Below, in pieces: positions 35,039 through 42,660 of a DNA stretch of 64,000 nt. The position numbers and the translations under genes were made by a program. Within the stretch, counting starts at the first letter, position 1, and every line of letters begins with the position of its first letter. Source of the DNA: JABCYV01 sp963696025 (lineage in GTDB: Bacteria > Acidobacteriota > Terriglobia > Terriglobales > Acidobacteriaceae); assembly GCA_963696025.1 (NCBI GenBank), contig CAVOII010000012.1, positions 62,001-126,000 of the forward strand, in the 5' to 3' direction. The notes below the pieces were generated by a model. The model ran no database searches and was not told where the DNA came from. It was given only the letters and a program-made list of their open reading frames with translations.

Positions 35039-35443
35039 TCAGTGCCGGGGGGAAAGCATGGTCAGAATCTCACGCAACCCCTGGCGGATGTGCTTCAGGT
35101 CAGAGGCGGATCGTGCTGGGAAGGGCAGCGGCGGCTGCTTCTTGTCATTTTTCACATCCGCTCGCAGGTGCTGACGCGCGCCTGGGATTGTAAATCCTTC
35201 TTCATAGAGCAGCTGCTTGATGCGAAGAATGCTTTCGACGTCCTTGCGGCGATACATGCGCTGGCCGGTACTGCTTTTTACTGGCTTGAGCTGCGGAAAT
35301 TCAGTTTCCCAGAATCGCAGCACGTATGCAGGCAGGCGGCAGAGGCCCGCCACCTCACCGATGCGAAAATAAAGTTTTTCCGGGATCAATACGTCGGTCG
35401 CCTTGTCAGACTTGGCAGGGGCTCGATTGCGCGCGCTCATCAA
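35039..35443 (-). CDS. MerR-family transcriptional regulator
   Basis: A 134-residue regulator. The winged helix-turn-helix occupies residues 24-92 (KLYFRIGEVAGLCRLPAYVLRFWETEFPQLKPVKSSTGQRMYRRKDVESILRIK, shown here in two joined parts of the family pattern). Then a short helix LLYEEGFTIPGARQHL leads to a C-terminal region without cysteines, so it is not a metal- or thiol-sensing member. The short C-terminal part is like the acidobacterial/deltaproteobacterial MerR proteins near IHF and tRNA genes. Target unknown. Confidence 0.9.
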   Translation of the reverse strand: MMSARNRAPAKSDKATDVLIPEKLYFRIGEVAGLCRLPAYVLRFWETEFPQLKPVKSSTGQRMYRRKDVESILRIKQLLYEEGFTIPGARQHLRADVKNDKKQPPLPFPARSASDLKHIRQGLREILTMLSPRH

Positions 35444-35576
35444 GGTTTCCAGAACGTCGGGGTTTGCGAGAAAAACATTTGGCTCACGAGATTCTACTCT
35501 CCTCCCGCGTTTCTAGCACGACTCAGCTTCCAGAACAAGCGTGGCCGGGGCCGTTGGCGGCAATGCCAACGAAAAA

Positions 35577-35606
35577 GCCCCTCAAGAGGTGCTTCTCTCG
35601 AGAGGC
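35577..35606 (-). terminator. Terminator downstream of the lysine-rich micro-ORF
   Basis: GCCTCTC pairs with GAGGGGC (one G-U) over a 16-base loop, followed on the minus strand by TTTTT. It is about 45 bases after the stop of the 13-codon ORF at 35652 and upstream of the MerR gene. It marks the end of a short transcript. Confidence 0.7.
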
Positions 35607-35651
35607 TTGTAGAGACTTTCTGGCCGATGCGAGGTATCGTCTCGCGGACGG

Positions 35652-35693
35652 TTAGTGTTTCTTTTTCTTCTTTGCCTTTTTCTTTGCGGGCAT
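35652..35693 (-). CDS. Lysine-rich 13-aa peptide (MPAKKKAKKKKKH)
   Basis: ATG 35693 follows GGAGGAAACTTC, a strong ribosome-binding site. The peptide has 9 lysines in 13 residues. A rho-independent terminator follows within 50 bases, so it has the frame of a very short gene. The same frame is open upstream from a TTG at about 35762, giving a 36-residue version, but without a ribosome-binding site. A tiny nucleic-acid-binding peptide or a leader peptide are both possible. Confidence 0.4.
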   Translation of the reverse strand: MPAKKKAKKKKKH

Positions 35694-35918
35694 GAAGTTT
35701 CCTCCGTGAACAATTTTCCCTTGCAAGGTCGTAAACTCAGGGCCCAGTTTCCACTCGTTACAGCCCAAGTTGTAGCATGGGCGTAATTGCTACTACCAGA
35801 TATTGCGGAGTATTACTTGGGTTGTCAATATAATTCTGCGCGAGTACGTTGGCTTCCTGGCAACCGTGAAATGGTGTCGTACACTTTCAACTAGTCGGAA
35901 AGTCTTCCACACATCGTC

Positions 35919-37616
35919 ATGTCCCGCGATCCTATCGAGCTGGAGATTTTCAAAAACATCTATCACTCGATTGCCGAAGAGATGGGGGCGGCCCTGCGCC
36001 GCACCGCATTTTCGCCGAACATCAAAGAGCGTCGCGACTACTCCTGTGCGGTGTTTGATTCCTCTGGCGATGTCATCGCAATGGGCGACCATATGCCAGT
36101 GCATCTGGGATCCATGCCGAAGTCGGTGCAGGCCGCCATCAATCATTGCAATCAAGACGGAAGCGGACTCCTGCCTGGTGACGTAGCCATGCTCAACGAC
36201 CCCTTCCGCGGCGGAACTCATCTGCCTGACATCACCCTGGTGGCTCCGGTTTATGTGGACATGCGCGAGCGAATCGCCGGTGCCAACCCGAGTTCAGCGG
36301 CTCGAACCCGCCGCACAAAACCCAACTTTTATGTAGCTTCTCGCGCGCACCACGCTGATGTGGGTGGGGCGTACCCCGGCTCGATGGGTTTATGCCGCGA
36401 GATTTGTCAGGAAGGAGTCCGCATTCCGCCGGTAAGAATCATGCGCGCCGGCAAAATGCAACGCGACCTTCTCGCCCTGCTGCTGAATAACGTGCGCACC
36501 CCCGATGAGCGAGAAGGCGACTTGGGTGCGCAGATCGCCGCGTGCCACACCGGGGCGGAACGGCTGCAGGAAATCTGCCTACGTTACGGACTGGACAGAG
36601 TGCAGAGATCGGCCGCTGATTTGCTGCAGTATTCCGAAGAGCTGATGCGGGCTTTCCTGCAGCAAGTGCCGCAAGGGACTTACCGAGCCGAGGATTTTCT
36701 GGACAACGACGGGATCAGCGACAAACCGGTCAAGATCATAGCGACTGTGACATTTGCAGGGAACGTGGGGCGCCGGGTCTCTGACCCGGCCGGGACGGAT
36801 CGAAGACCCGTCCCTACACGCCTGCGCCACATAGTTACCGTGGATTTCAGCGGCAGTGATCCGCAAGTCGAGGGCAGCATCAATGCGGTTGAGGCGATCA
36901 CCTACTCGGCCTGTTTCTACGTGTTCCGATGTCTGCTGGCCGAAGATGTGCCGGCGACTGCGGGACTCATGCGTCCGATCCGGGTGATTGCGCCGGAGGG
37001 AACGATCGTCAACGCGCGTCCACCGGCGGCCGTGGCTGGCGGCAATGTAGAAACATCGCAACGCATTGTGGATGTGCTGTTGCGAGCGCTCGCCGAAGCC
37101 ATTCCGCAACGCATACCGGCGGCGGCATCAGGGACGATGAACAATTTGACTATCGGAGGGATCGATCCGCGGACTGGCGAACCTTTCGCTTATTACGAGA
37201 CCAGCGCGGGTGGAATGGGAGCGCGTCCGACAAAGGCAGGAATCTCTGGCGTTCAGACCCACATGACGAATTCTCTGAACACGCCGGCCGAAGCGCTGGA
37301 ACATGCTTATCCCCTACGTGTGCGTCGTTATTCGTTGCGAGCAGGCAGTGGAGGAGAGGGCCGGCATCGCGGCGGAGACGGCATCGTACGCGAGATCGAG
37401 GTGCTGACCGACACAGAAGTGACTCTGCTGGCTGATCGGCGCGCCCATGGCCCTTATGGACTGAGCGGAGGAAAAGATGGCGCGCCAGGAAAAGCAGAGG
37501 TCATCCGGCAGGATGGCTCCGTCGAGAAGTTGCCTGGGAAGTTCAACGTGCGCTTGCGTAAGGGAGAGCGGATTAGAATTGAGACGCCAGGGGGCGGCGG
37601 CTGGGGAAGACCTTGA
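35919..37616 (+). CDS. hyuB: Hydantoinase B / oxoprolinase family protein with in-frame palindrome
   Basis: A 565-residue HyuB subunit, which normally works with HyuA to hydrolyse N-methylhydantoin, oxoproline or acetone-carboxylase-like substrates with ATP. Motifs: the start DPIELEIFKNIYHSIAEEMG, GDVAMLNDPFRGGTHLPDIT, RAHHADVGG, and the glycine-rich end RAHGPYGLSGGKDG ... TPGGGGWG. Residues 282-301 (VGRRVSDPAGTDRRP) come from a double-hairpin repeat. No hyuA is adjacent in this window, which is unusual. ATG 35919 is used. Confidence 0.9.
   Translation: MSRDPIELEIFKNIYHSIAEEMGAALRRTAFSPNIKERRDYSCAVFDSSGDVIAMGDHMPVHLGSMPKSVQAAINHCNQDGSGLLPGDVAMLNDPFRGGTHLPDITLVAPVYVDMRERIAGANPSSAARTRRTKPNFYVASRAHHADVGGAYPGSMGLCREICQEGVRIPPVRIMRAGKMQRDLLALLLNNVRTPDEREGDLGAQIAACHTGAERLQEICLRYGLDRVQRSAADLLQYSEELMRAFLQQVPQGTYRAEDFLDNDGISDKPVKIIATVTFAGNVGRRVSDPAGTDRRPVPTRLRHIVTVDFSGSDPQVEGSINAVEAITYSACFYVFRCLLAEDVPATAGLMRPIRVIAPEGTIVNARPPAAVAGGNVETSQRIVDVLLRALAEAIPQRIPAAASGTMNNLTIGGIDPRTGEPFAYYETSAGGMGARPTKAGISGVQTHMTNSLNTPAEALEHAYPLRVRRYSLRAGSGGEGRHRGGDGIVREIEVLTDTEVTLLADRRAHGPYGLSGGKDGAPGKAEVIRQDGSVEKLPGKFNVRLRKGERIRIETPGGGGWGRP
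36772..36814. repeat. Double-hairpin element inside hyuB
   Basis: First hairpin: GCCGGGTC-TCT-GACCCGGC (36772-36790, perfect 8-bp stem). Second: GGGACGGATC-GAA-GACCCGTCCC (36792-36814, 10-bp stem with one mismatch). The block adds about 19 codons without breaking the frame. The tandem hairpin design is shared with the element after the nucleoside kinase gene (63289-63326). Confidence 0.8.
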
Positions 37617-37838
37617 GTTCGGTCGGGGTAGCGTTTCATGCATCCGATCAAGGCTGTCGGCGTGCTTTCTGTGGCTAAAAATCCACGTGCCAGTGCAGCC
37701 GGCAGCACCAACAATTTGAATGAATAGGCAAAATCTCTATCTTGGGTGACCGAAGTCTCCTTTACAGCAATTCGCGCGGGCCGTTACACTACTCGTTCCG
37801 TTTCAACGTGTCAGAACACACCGGAGGTGGGAATTCAC

Positions 37839-38102
37839 ATGACTGGCGATGAAAAAAAAGAGAGCGTAGAAAAGGTCAAGCAGATTATTGCGGAGCAGTT
37901 GGGAGTGGATGAGGGCGAAGTTACACCCAGCGCTTCGTTCGTCGATGATTTGGGAGCTGACTCGCTGGACCAGGTCGAGCTGGTAATGGCGTTGGAAGAG
38001 GCTTTCGACGTCGAGATCCCCGATGAAGATGCGGAGAAGATCCGGACCGTGCAAGATGCCATCGACTACATCGATAAGCATGCGAAAGTAAGTAAGTCAT
38101 AA
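37839..38102 (+). CDS. Acyl carrier protein (first copy)
   Basis: An 87-residue acyl carrier protein. The phosphopantetheine serine is in GADSLDQVELVMALEE (about residue 45), in a very acidic four-helix protein. ATG 37839 follows GGAGG; the open frame extends 31 codons upstream without support. It carries growing acyl chains for fatty-acid synthesis. A second carrier protein gene, about 75% identical by eye in the central part, follows after 96 bases, then fabF. Confidence 0.93.
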   Translation: MTGDEKKESVEKVKQIIAEQLGVDEGEVTPSASFVDDLGADSLDQVELVMALEEAFDVEIPDEDAEKIRTVQDAIDYIDKHAKVSKS

Positions 38103-38198
38103 CAGGTTGCCCTGAGGGCCCATGCCCTTGCAAAGGACAGCCGGCGGGTACACCAGGAGCAGAGTTGAACCAGTTTGGCGCTACGAACGGAGCTAACC

Positions 38199-38444
38199 AT
38201 GGCAGCCGTTGACGACAAAGTAAAGCAGATCATAGTGGAACAACTGGGAGTGGACGAGGGCGAAGTAACGCCCACCGCGTCCTTCGTGGACGACCTGGGC
38301 GCCGACTCGCTCGATACCGTGGAACTAGTGATGGCCTTCGAGGAGGCCTTCGAAATTGAGATTCCCGATGAAGACGCGGAAAAGATCCGCACCGTCAAGG
38401 ACGCGGTTGATTACATCGGGAAGCATGCGAAAGGCGGGAAGTAG
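38199..38444 (+). CDS. acpP: Acyl carrier protein (second copy)
   Basis: An 81-residue acyl carrier protein with the DSL motif GADSLDTVELVMAFEE (serine about residue 38). ATG 38199 follows ACGGAG. It ends one codon before the fabF start, so it is the copy tightly coupled to fabF. The two neighbouring carriers differ mainly in the N-terminus and helix I. A division of labour between fatty acid synthesis and another acyl pathway is possible but not proven. Confidence 0.95.
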   Translation: MAAVDDKVKQIIVEQLGVDEGEVTPTASFVDDLGADSLDTVELVMAFEEAFEIEIPDEDAEKIRTVKDAVDYIGKHAKGGK

Positions 38445-39686
38445 TTGGGACGTAGGGTCGTAGTTACTGGAATTGGCCTGATCTGTGGCGTGGGCAACAC
38501 GACAGAGGAAGTGTGGCGCAACCTGCTCGCGGCTAAGAGTGGCGTGGCTTCCATCACGCAGTTTGATGCATCCCAGTTTGCCTGCCGCATCGCCGCTGAA
38601 GTCAAGAATTTCGATCCTCTAAAATTTGTCGAGAAAAAAGAGCTGAAGAAGATGGGCCGCTTCATCCACCTGGCCATGGCAGCCGCGGACGAAGCCATGA
38701 GGACTTCCGGCCTCGAAGTCACGCCGGAAATGTCGGACCGGATCGGCGTGCATATCGGGTCCGGAATCGGCGGATTCGATGTCATCGAGCGCGAGCACAT
38801 CAATCTGCTGAATGGCGGGCCGCGCAAGATTTCACCTTTTTTTATTCCTGCTTCCATCGTGAATCTTGCCGCGGGACACGTCAGCATCCGCTACAACGCT
38901 AAGGGACCCAATGAGGCTACCTGCACCGCCTGCACCTCGAGCGCGCATTCAGTAGGCGATGCCTACAAGATCATCGGGCGTTGCGACGCGGATGTAATGA
39001 TCGCGGGCGGCACGGAAGCCGCCATCACTCCCATGGGCGTGGGCGGATTCGCCGCCATGCGAGCGCTTTCTACGCGCAATGATGCTCCCGAAAAGGCCAG
39101 TCGTCCTTGGGATATTGCGCGTGATGGATTCGTAATCGGCGAAGGCGCGGGTATTTTGATCCTCGAAGATCTTGAGTTTGCCCGGCGACGCGGAGCCAGG
39201 ATTTTGGCCGAGATTGTGGGCTATGGCATGAGCGGAGACGCCTACCACATCACGCAACCCGCCGAGAACGGCGACGGCGCCTACCGGGTTATGTTGAACA
39301 CGTTGAACGATGCCAAGATTCAGCCGCAGCAGGTGAACTACATCAACGCCCACGGCACCTCGACCGACATTGGCGACAAACTGGAAACCATCGCCATTAA
39401 GCGCGCCTTCGGCGACCACGCCTACAAGCTGGCCGTAAGCTCGACCAAGTCCATGACCGGACACCTGCTCGGCGGCGCTGGAGGTCTCGAGGCCGGCATC
39501 ACGGTGTTGGCCCTGCGTGACCAGATACTGCCTCCCACCATCAATCTGGAGAATCCTGAGCCCGATTGCGACTTGGATTACGTCCCCAACCACGCCAGAA
39601 AAGCGGAAGTGGAATACGCCATGTCAAATTCCTTCGGCTTCGGAGGAACCAACGGAGCTCTTCTTTTCCGGCGCTGGGCGGACTAA
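38445..39686 (+). CDS. fabF: 3-oxoacyl-ACP synthase II
   Basis: A 413-residue KAS II that elongates acyl-ACP by condensation with malonyl-ACP. The Cys-His-His triad is visible: TACTSSAHS (Cys about 165), NAHGTSTDIGD, and STKSMTGHLLGGAGG. The end NSFGFGGTNGALLF is typical. The start is TTG at 38445, directly after the acyl-carrier stop, and gives MGRRVVVTG. Together with the ACP genes it forms a fatty-acid synthesis cluster. Confidence 0.96.
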   Translation: MGRRVVVTGIGLICGVGNTTEEVWRNLLAAKSGVASITQFDASQFACRIAAEVKNFDPLKFVEKKELKKMGRFIHLAMAAADEAMRTSGLEVTPEMSDRIGVHIGSGIGGFDVIEREHINLLNGGPRKISPFFIPASIVNLAAGHVSIRYNAKGPNEATCTACTSSAHSVGDAYKIIGRCDADVMIAGGTEAAITPMGVGGFAAMRALSTRNDAPEKASRPWDIARDGFVIGEGAGILILEDLEFARRRGARILAEIVGYGMSGDAYHITQPAENGDGAYRVMLNTLNDAKIQPQQVNYINAHGTSTDIGDKLETIAIKRAFGDHAYKLAVSSTKSMTGHLLGGAGGLEAGITVLALRDQILPPTINLENPEPDCDLDYVPNHARKAEVEYAMSNSFGFGGTNGALLFRRWAD

Positions 39687-39763
39687 GAAACCATCCGCAT
39701 CGCGCCGCCTTTTTGCGGTTCTGGTCTGAACCCTCTCCGATAGGAAGCTGGAGGCTGTTTTTC

Positions 39764-40213
39764 ATGCGCGCGGTTGTGCAACGAGTGAAGCATGCCCAGG
39801 TCACAGTGAACCGTGAGGTCACAGGGAAGATTGACCGCGGCCTTCTGGTATTCATCGGTGTTGCCGAAGGAGACGCGGAAGCCCAGGCTGAATATCTGGC
39901 AGACAAGATCGTTGGGCTTCGCGTCTTCGAAGATGAGAATGGAAAGATGAACCTGGCCGTCACCGATGTCGGAGGAGCAGTCCTGGCGGTCTCGCAGTTC
40001 ACACTCTACGGAGATGTCCGTCGTGGCAAACGCCCCTCTTTCGATGCGGCAGCCCCACCGGAAAAAGCCCGCTCACTTTACGAATATTTTGTGAGGCGCA
40101 TTCGCGCTACGGGACTGCGGTGCGAAACCGGACGCTTTCAGGAAACGATGCAAGTGGAACTGGTGAATGACGGCCCGGTGACTATTCTTATCGATTCAGA
40201 GAAGACGTTTTAG
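39764..40213 (+). CDS. dtd: D-aminoacyl-tRNA deacylase
   Basis: A 149-residue enzyme that hydrolyses D-amino acids (and glycine) from mischarged tRNAs. The start MRAVVQRVKHAQVTV is standard. The active-site motif AVSQFTLYGD (SQxT) and the GP-containing segment MQVELVNDGPVTI (Gly-cis-Pro) are both present. ATG 39764 is preferred because the conserved N-terminus begins there. It lies 77 bases after fabF on the same strand. Confidence 0.96.
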   Translation: MRAVVQRVKHAQVTVNREVTGKIDRGLLVFIGVAEGDAEAQAEYLADKIVGLRVFEDENGKMNLAVTDVGGAVLAVSQFTLYGDVRRGKRPSFDAAAPPEKARSLYEYFVRRIRATGLRCETGRFQETMQVELVNDGPVTILIDSEKTF

Positions 40214-40295
40214 AATCCTGGACGCACGACCTGGCCGCACCTTTGCGGTCGCGTGACACGGCAACGCCAATGAGAATCAGCAAGAGCACGTCAGT

Positions 40296-41594
40296 TCAGT
40301 GGAGTTTGTTCACGTCAGCCCTCATGATGAGCGACGGTGTCAATTTCGAGCCGGATTTGACATTTCCGTGGTCATCGAGCTCGCTCCAGCCCGAATTTGC
40401 AATGTAATAAAAGCTTCCTGAAATCAGCACGCCGTGGGTAGGATCTCCGATTGTTGGTGTTGCGCGCTCGATCGTTCTTTCAGAAAGAATTCGCGTCAGC
40501 CCTGGATTGAGACGAAAGAGCACCACTCGCTCAGGGTTAGCGCCGTTCTGCACAGCAATTAGTCCACCGTCGTGATAATACAGACCGTCAATACCCTGCA
40601 AAGCATGCTGATGTTCAGAGTCGATCCATCTAACCTTTTTAGTCGCCAAATCAAGCACTCCAATGCCCCGGGCGTAGTCCGGAATGAATACATGCTTCCC
40701 ATCAGGATGCATCGCTGGAGTTTGCGGAGAAATGAACTCGCCGCCATCGATACGCTCCAGAGAATGAGTGCTTGACGGCTCAAGCCTCACACGATAAACC
40801 CCGCCGCCCGCACCGTCGGAAACGATCGCGTCTCCGTCACTTGTCAGTGCCATATCGCCAAGCGCGCTCTTAGCCGGACCCAGAAGCCGCTTGAGCAGCA
40901 CCCCATCTGACGATCTGAAGCAGACAATGGCGGACTTGCCCCAATCCTTCGCCGGAGCCGCAGAGAATTGATCCATGGCAGCCTCCGTTGCCCACACAAT
41001 TCCTCGCTGTGCATCGAGCGTGATAGCTAACATCGGCCATCCATCAGGAGCGGCTGCAAACTCCTCTACACTTCCGTCTGCCCGGACGCGAACAATCTTC
41101 TTCTTCAGGACGCTGGTCACATAAAAGATCTTCGCGATTGGGTCATAGGCGAGGTCTTCGGCTACCAGTCCTGAGTCAGCTATGGTTGTAACGGCGACGC
41201 TGTTTTGTATGGCAGTTTCATTCAGTTTCATTTGCTGCCTTAGCCGTTGAAACTCCGCATTATCTTTCAAAGCGGCGAGTTCCGGTGCGGCGATGAGATC
41301 CTCATCCGCTTGCTGCATGTTGACGAATTCGCGCACCGCCTGGAGTGAATTCGATTTGTCGCCAACCGCTGCGTAAGCACGGGCGAGCCGTTCCTCAGAC
41401 GGACCGGAGTAGTGCAGCAATCGCGCCATCTCAATCATGGTCGCAAGCAGAGCCTGGTTATCGTGATTGTTTTGTGCATCGCTCGCCCGTTTGCGAAGTC
41501 GGGCGAGTTGTGTCGCTGGATCGGTCGAAGTCTGCGCGGATACGGCGATCGCCAGCAAAGTCCAAAGCATCACTCGTTTGACATTCAACGTCAT
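40296..41594 (-). CDS. Exported NHL/SMP-30-like beta-propeller protein
   Basis: A 432-residue protein. It has a signal peptide (MTLNVKRVMLWTLLAIAVSA), a helical TPR-like part (residues 25-120), then a propeller-like region (about 135-430). The region has repeated blades such as VAEDLAYDPIAKIFYVTSV, GWPMLAITLDAQRGIVWATE and GDMALTSDGDAIVSDG, as in gluconolactonase/NHL proteins. Its ATG at 41594 has a weak ribosome-binding site; a start 12 codons upstream is possible. Ligand unknown. Confidence 0.8.
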   Translation of the reverse strand: MTLNVKRVMLWTLLAIAVSAQTSTDPATQLARLRKRASDAQNNHDNQALLATMIEMARLLHYSGPSEERLARAYAAVGDKSNSLQAVREFVNMQQADEDLIAAPELAALKDNAEFQRLRQQMKLNETAIQNSVAVTTIADSGLVAEDLAYDPIAKIFYVTSVLKKKIVRVRADGSVEEFAAAPDGWPMLAITLDAQRGIVWATEAAMDQFSAAPAKDWGKSAIVCFRSSDGVLLKRLLGPAKSALGDMALTSDGDAIVSDGAGGGVYRVRLEPSSTHSLERIDGGEFISPQTPAMHPDGKHVFIPDYARGIGVLDLATKKVRWIDSEHQHALQGIDGLYYHDGGLIAVQNGANPERVVLFRLNPGLTRILSERTIERATPTIGDPTHGVLISGSFYYIANSGWSELDDHGNVKSGSKLTPSLIMRADVNKLH

Positions 41595-41697
41595 GGGGAT
41601 GCCATCTCTTCTAGAAATAGTGTGTCTCAAACTACAGCAAGCGATAAAATCGTTAACCGCAAAGTACGCAAAGGAAAACGCGAAGAACGCAAATACT

Positions 41698-42585
41698 TTA
41701 GTTCACCACCAAGTCTGCGATCCGCACCGCGTCGGCACAAGCTCGAACATCGTGAGTACGAATGATATGAGCCCCTTTTAAGATGGCCGCCGTTTCTGCC
41801 GCCAAGGTCCCGTAAAGGCGGTCAGCAACCGCCGCATCTTTGCCGTCGCGCGCCGAGGCCCGACCAATGAACGACTTTCGGGAGACACCCACCAGCAAGG
41901 GATAGCGGAGCTGATGGAATTCTTCAAAGCGTTTCAGCAAGGGATAATTCTCTTCGTGATTCTTACCAAATCCGAATCCAGGATCGAGCACGATGCGCTC
42001 ACGTTTTACCCTGGCGATCGTGGCGGCATCTGACCATTCTCTAAGCTCGCGCTTCACTAATGTGACGATATCTCCAGCCGCCGGCAAATTGCGCCAGTCT
42101 TCCGGACGGCCACGCGTATGCATCAGCACCGCGCCGCAATTGAGTTCGGCCAGCGTCTTAGGCATTCGCGGGTCCCAACGAAAGCCGCTCACGTCGTTCA
42201 CAATCTCGGCCCCGGCTTCTATTGCTGCACGGGCTACAGCGGCTTTGTAGGTATCAATCGAGACGACGGCATCGCTCCGCTTTTGCTTTAGAGAAGCAAT
42301 CACGCGGATCACCCGCTCCAATTCTTCTTGCTCGGTGACTGCGGGGTTAGCTTCGGTTCCGGAGAGTACGCTGGCTCCCGGACGAGTAGATTCGCCACCC
42401 ACATCAATAATGTCAGCGCCGTCGTGAAGAAGAGTGAGCGCGTGCTCCACTGCGCTGTCGGGATCGAAGTGTATTCCGCCGTCGGAAAAAGAGTCGGGAG
42501 TCACGTTAACCACGCCCATGATCAGGGTGCGTCTTCCCAACTGCAGAGCGCGCGAACGCAGGTGCCATTCAAACACTGGCCGCAT
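41698..42585 (-). CDS. folP: Dihydropteroate synthase
   Basis: A 295-residue TIM-barrel enzyme of folate synthesis, joining 6-hydroxymethyl-dihydropterin diphosphate with p-aminobenzoate. Signatures: TLIMGVVNVTPDSFSDGG (about 20-37), GADIIDVGGESTRPGA (about 54-69), VNDVSGFRWD, and LDPGFGFGKNHEENYPLL. It is the target of sulfonamides. Full length. It lies divergent from dacB, with 75 bases between the starts. Confidence 0.96.
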   Translation of the reverse strand: MRPVFEWHLRSRALQLGRRTLIMGVVNVTPDSFSDGGIHFDPDSAVEHALTLLHDGADIIDVGGESTRPGASVLSGTEANPAVTEQEELERVIRVIASLKQKRSDAVVSIDTYKAAVARAAIEAGAEIVNDVSGFRWDPRMPKTLAELNCGAVLMHTRGRPEDWRNLPAAGDIVTLVKRELREWSDAATIARVKRERIVLDPGFGFGKNHEENYPLLKRFEEFHQLRYPLLVGVSRKSFIGRASARDGKDAAVADRLYGTLAAETAAILKGAHIIRTHDVRACADAVRIADLVVN

Positions 42586-42660
42586 GGGGCCGATTCTAAA
42601 TCAACACGCTGAAGCCGATACTCTCCTGCACTGTTTGCAGTGCTACAATCAGGCAGTCAC

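Noticed and set aside
40235..40248. Small hairpin CCGCA/TGCGG after dtd
   Set aside because: Five base pairs without a T-run; too weak to call a terminator.
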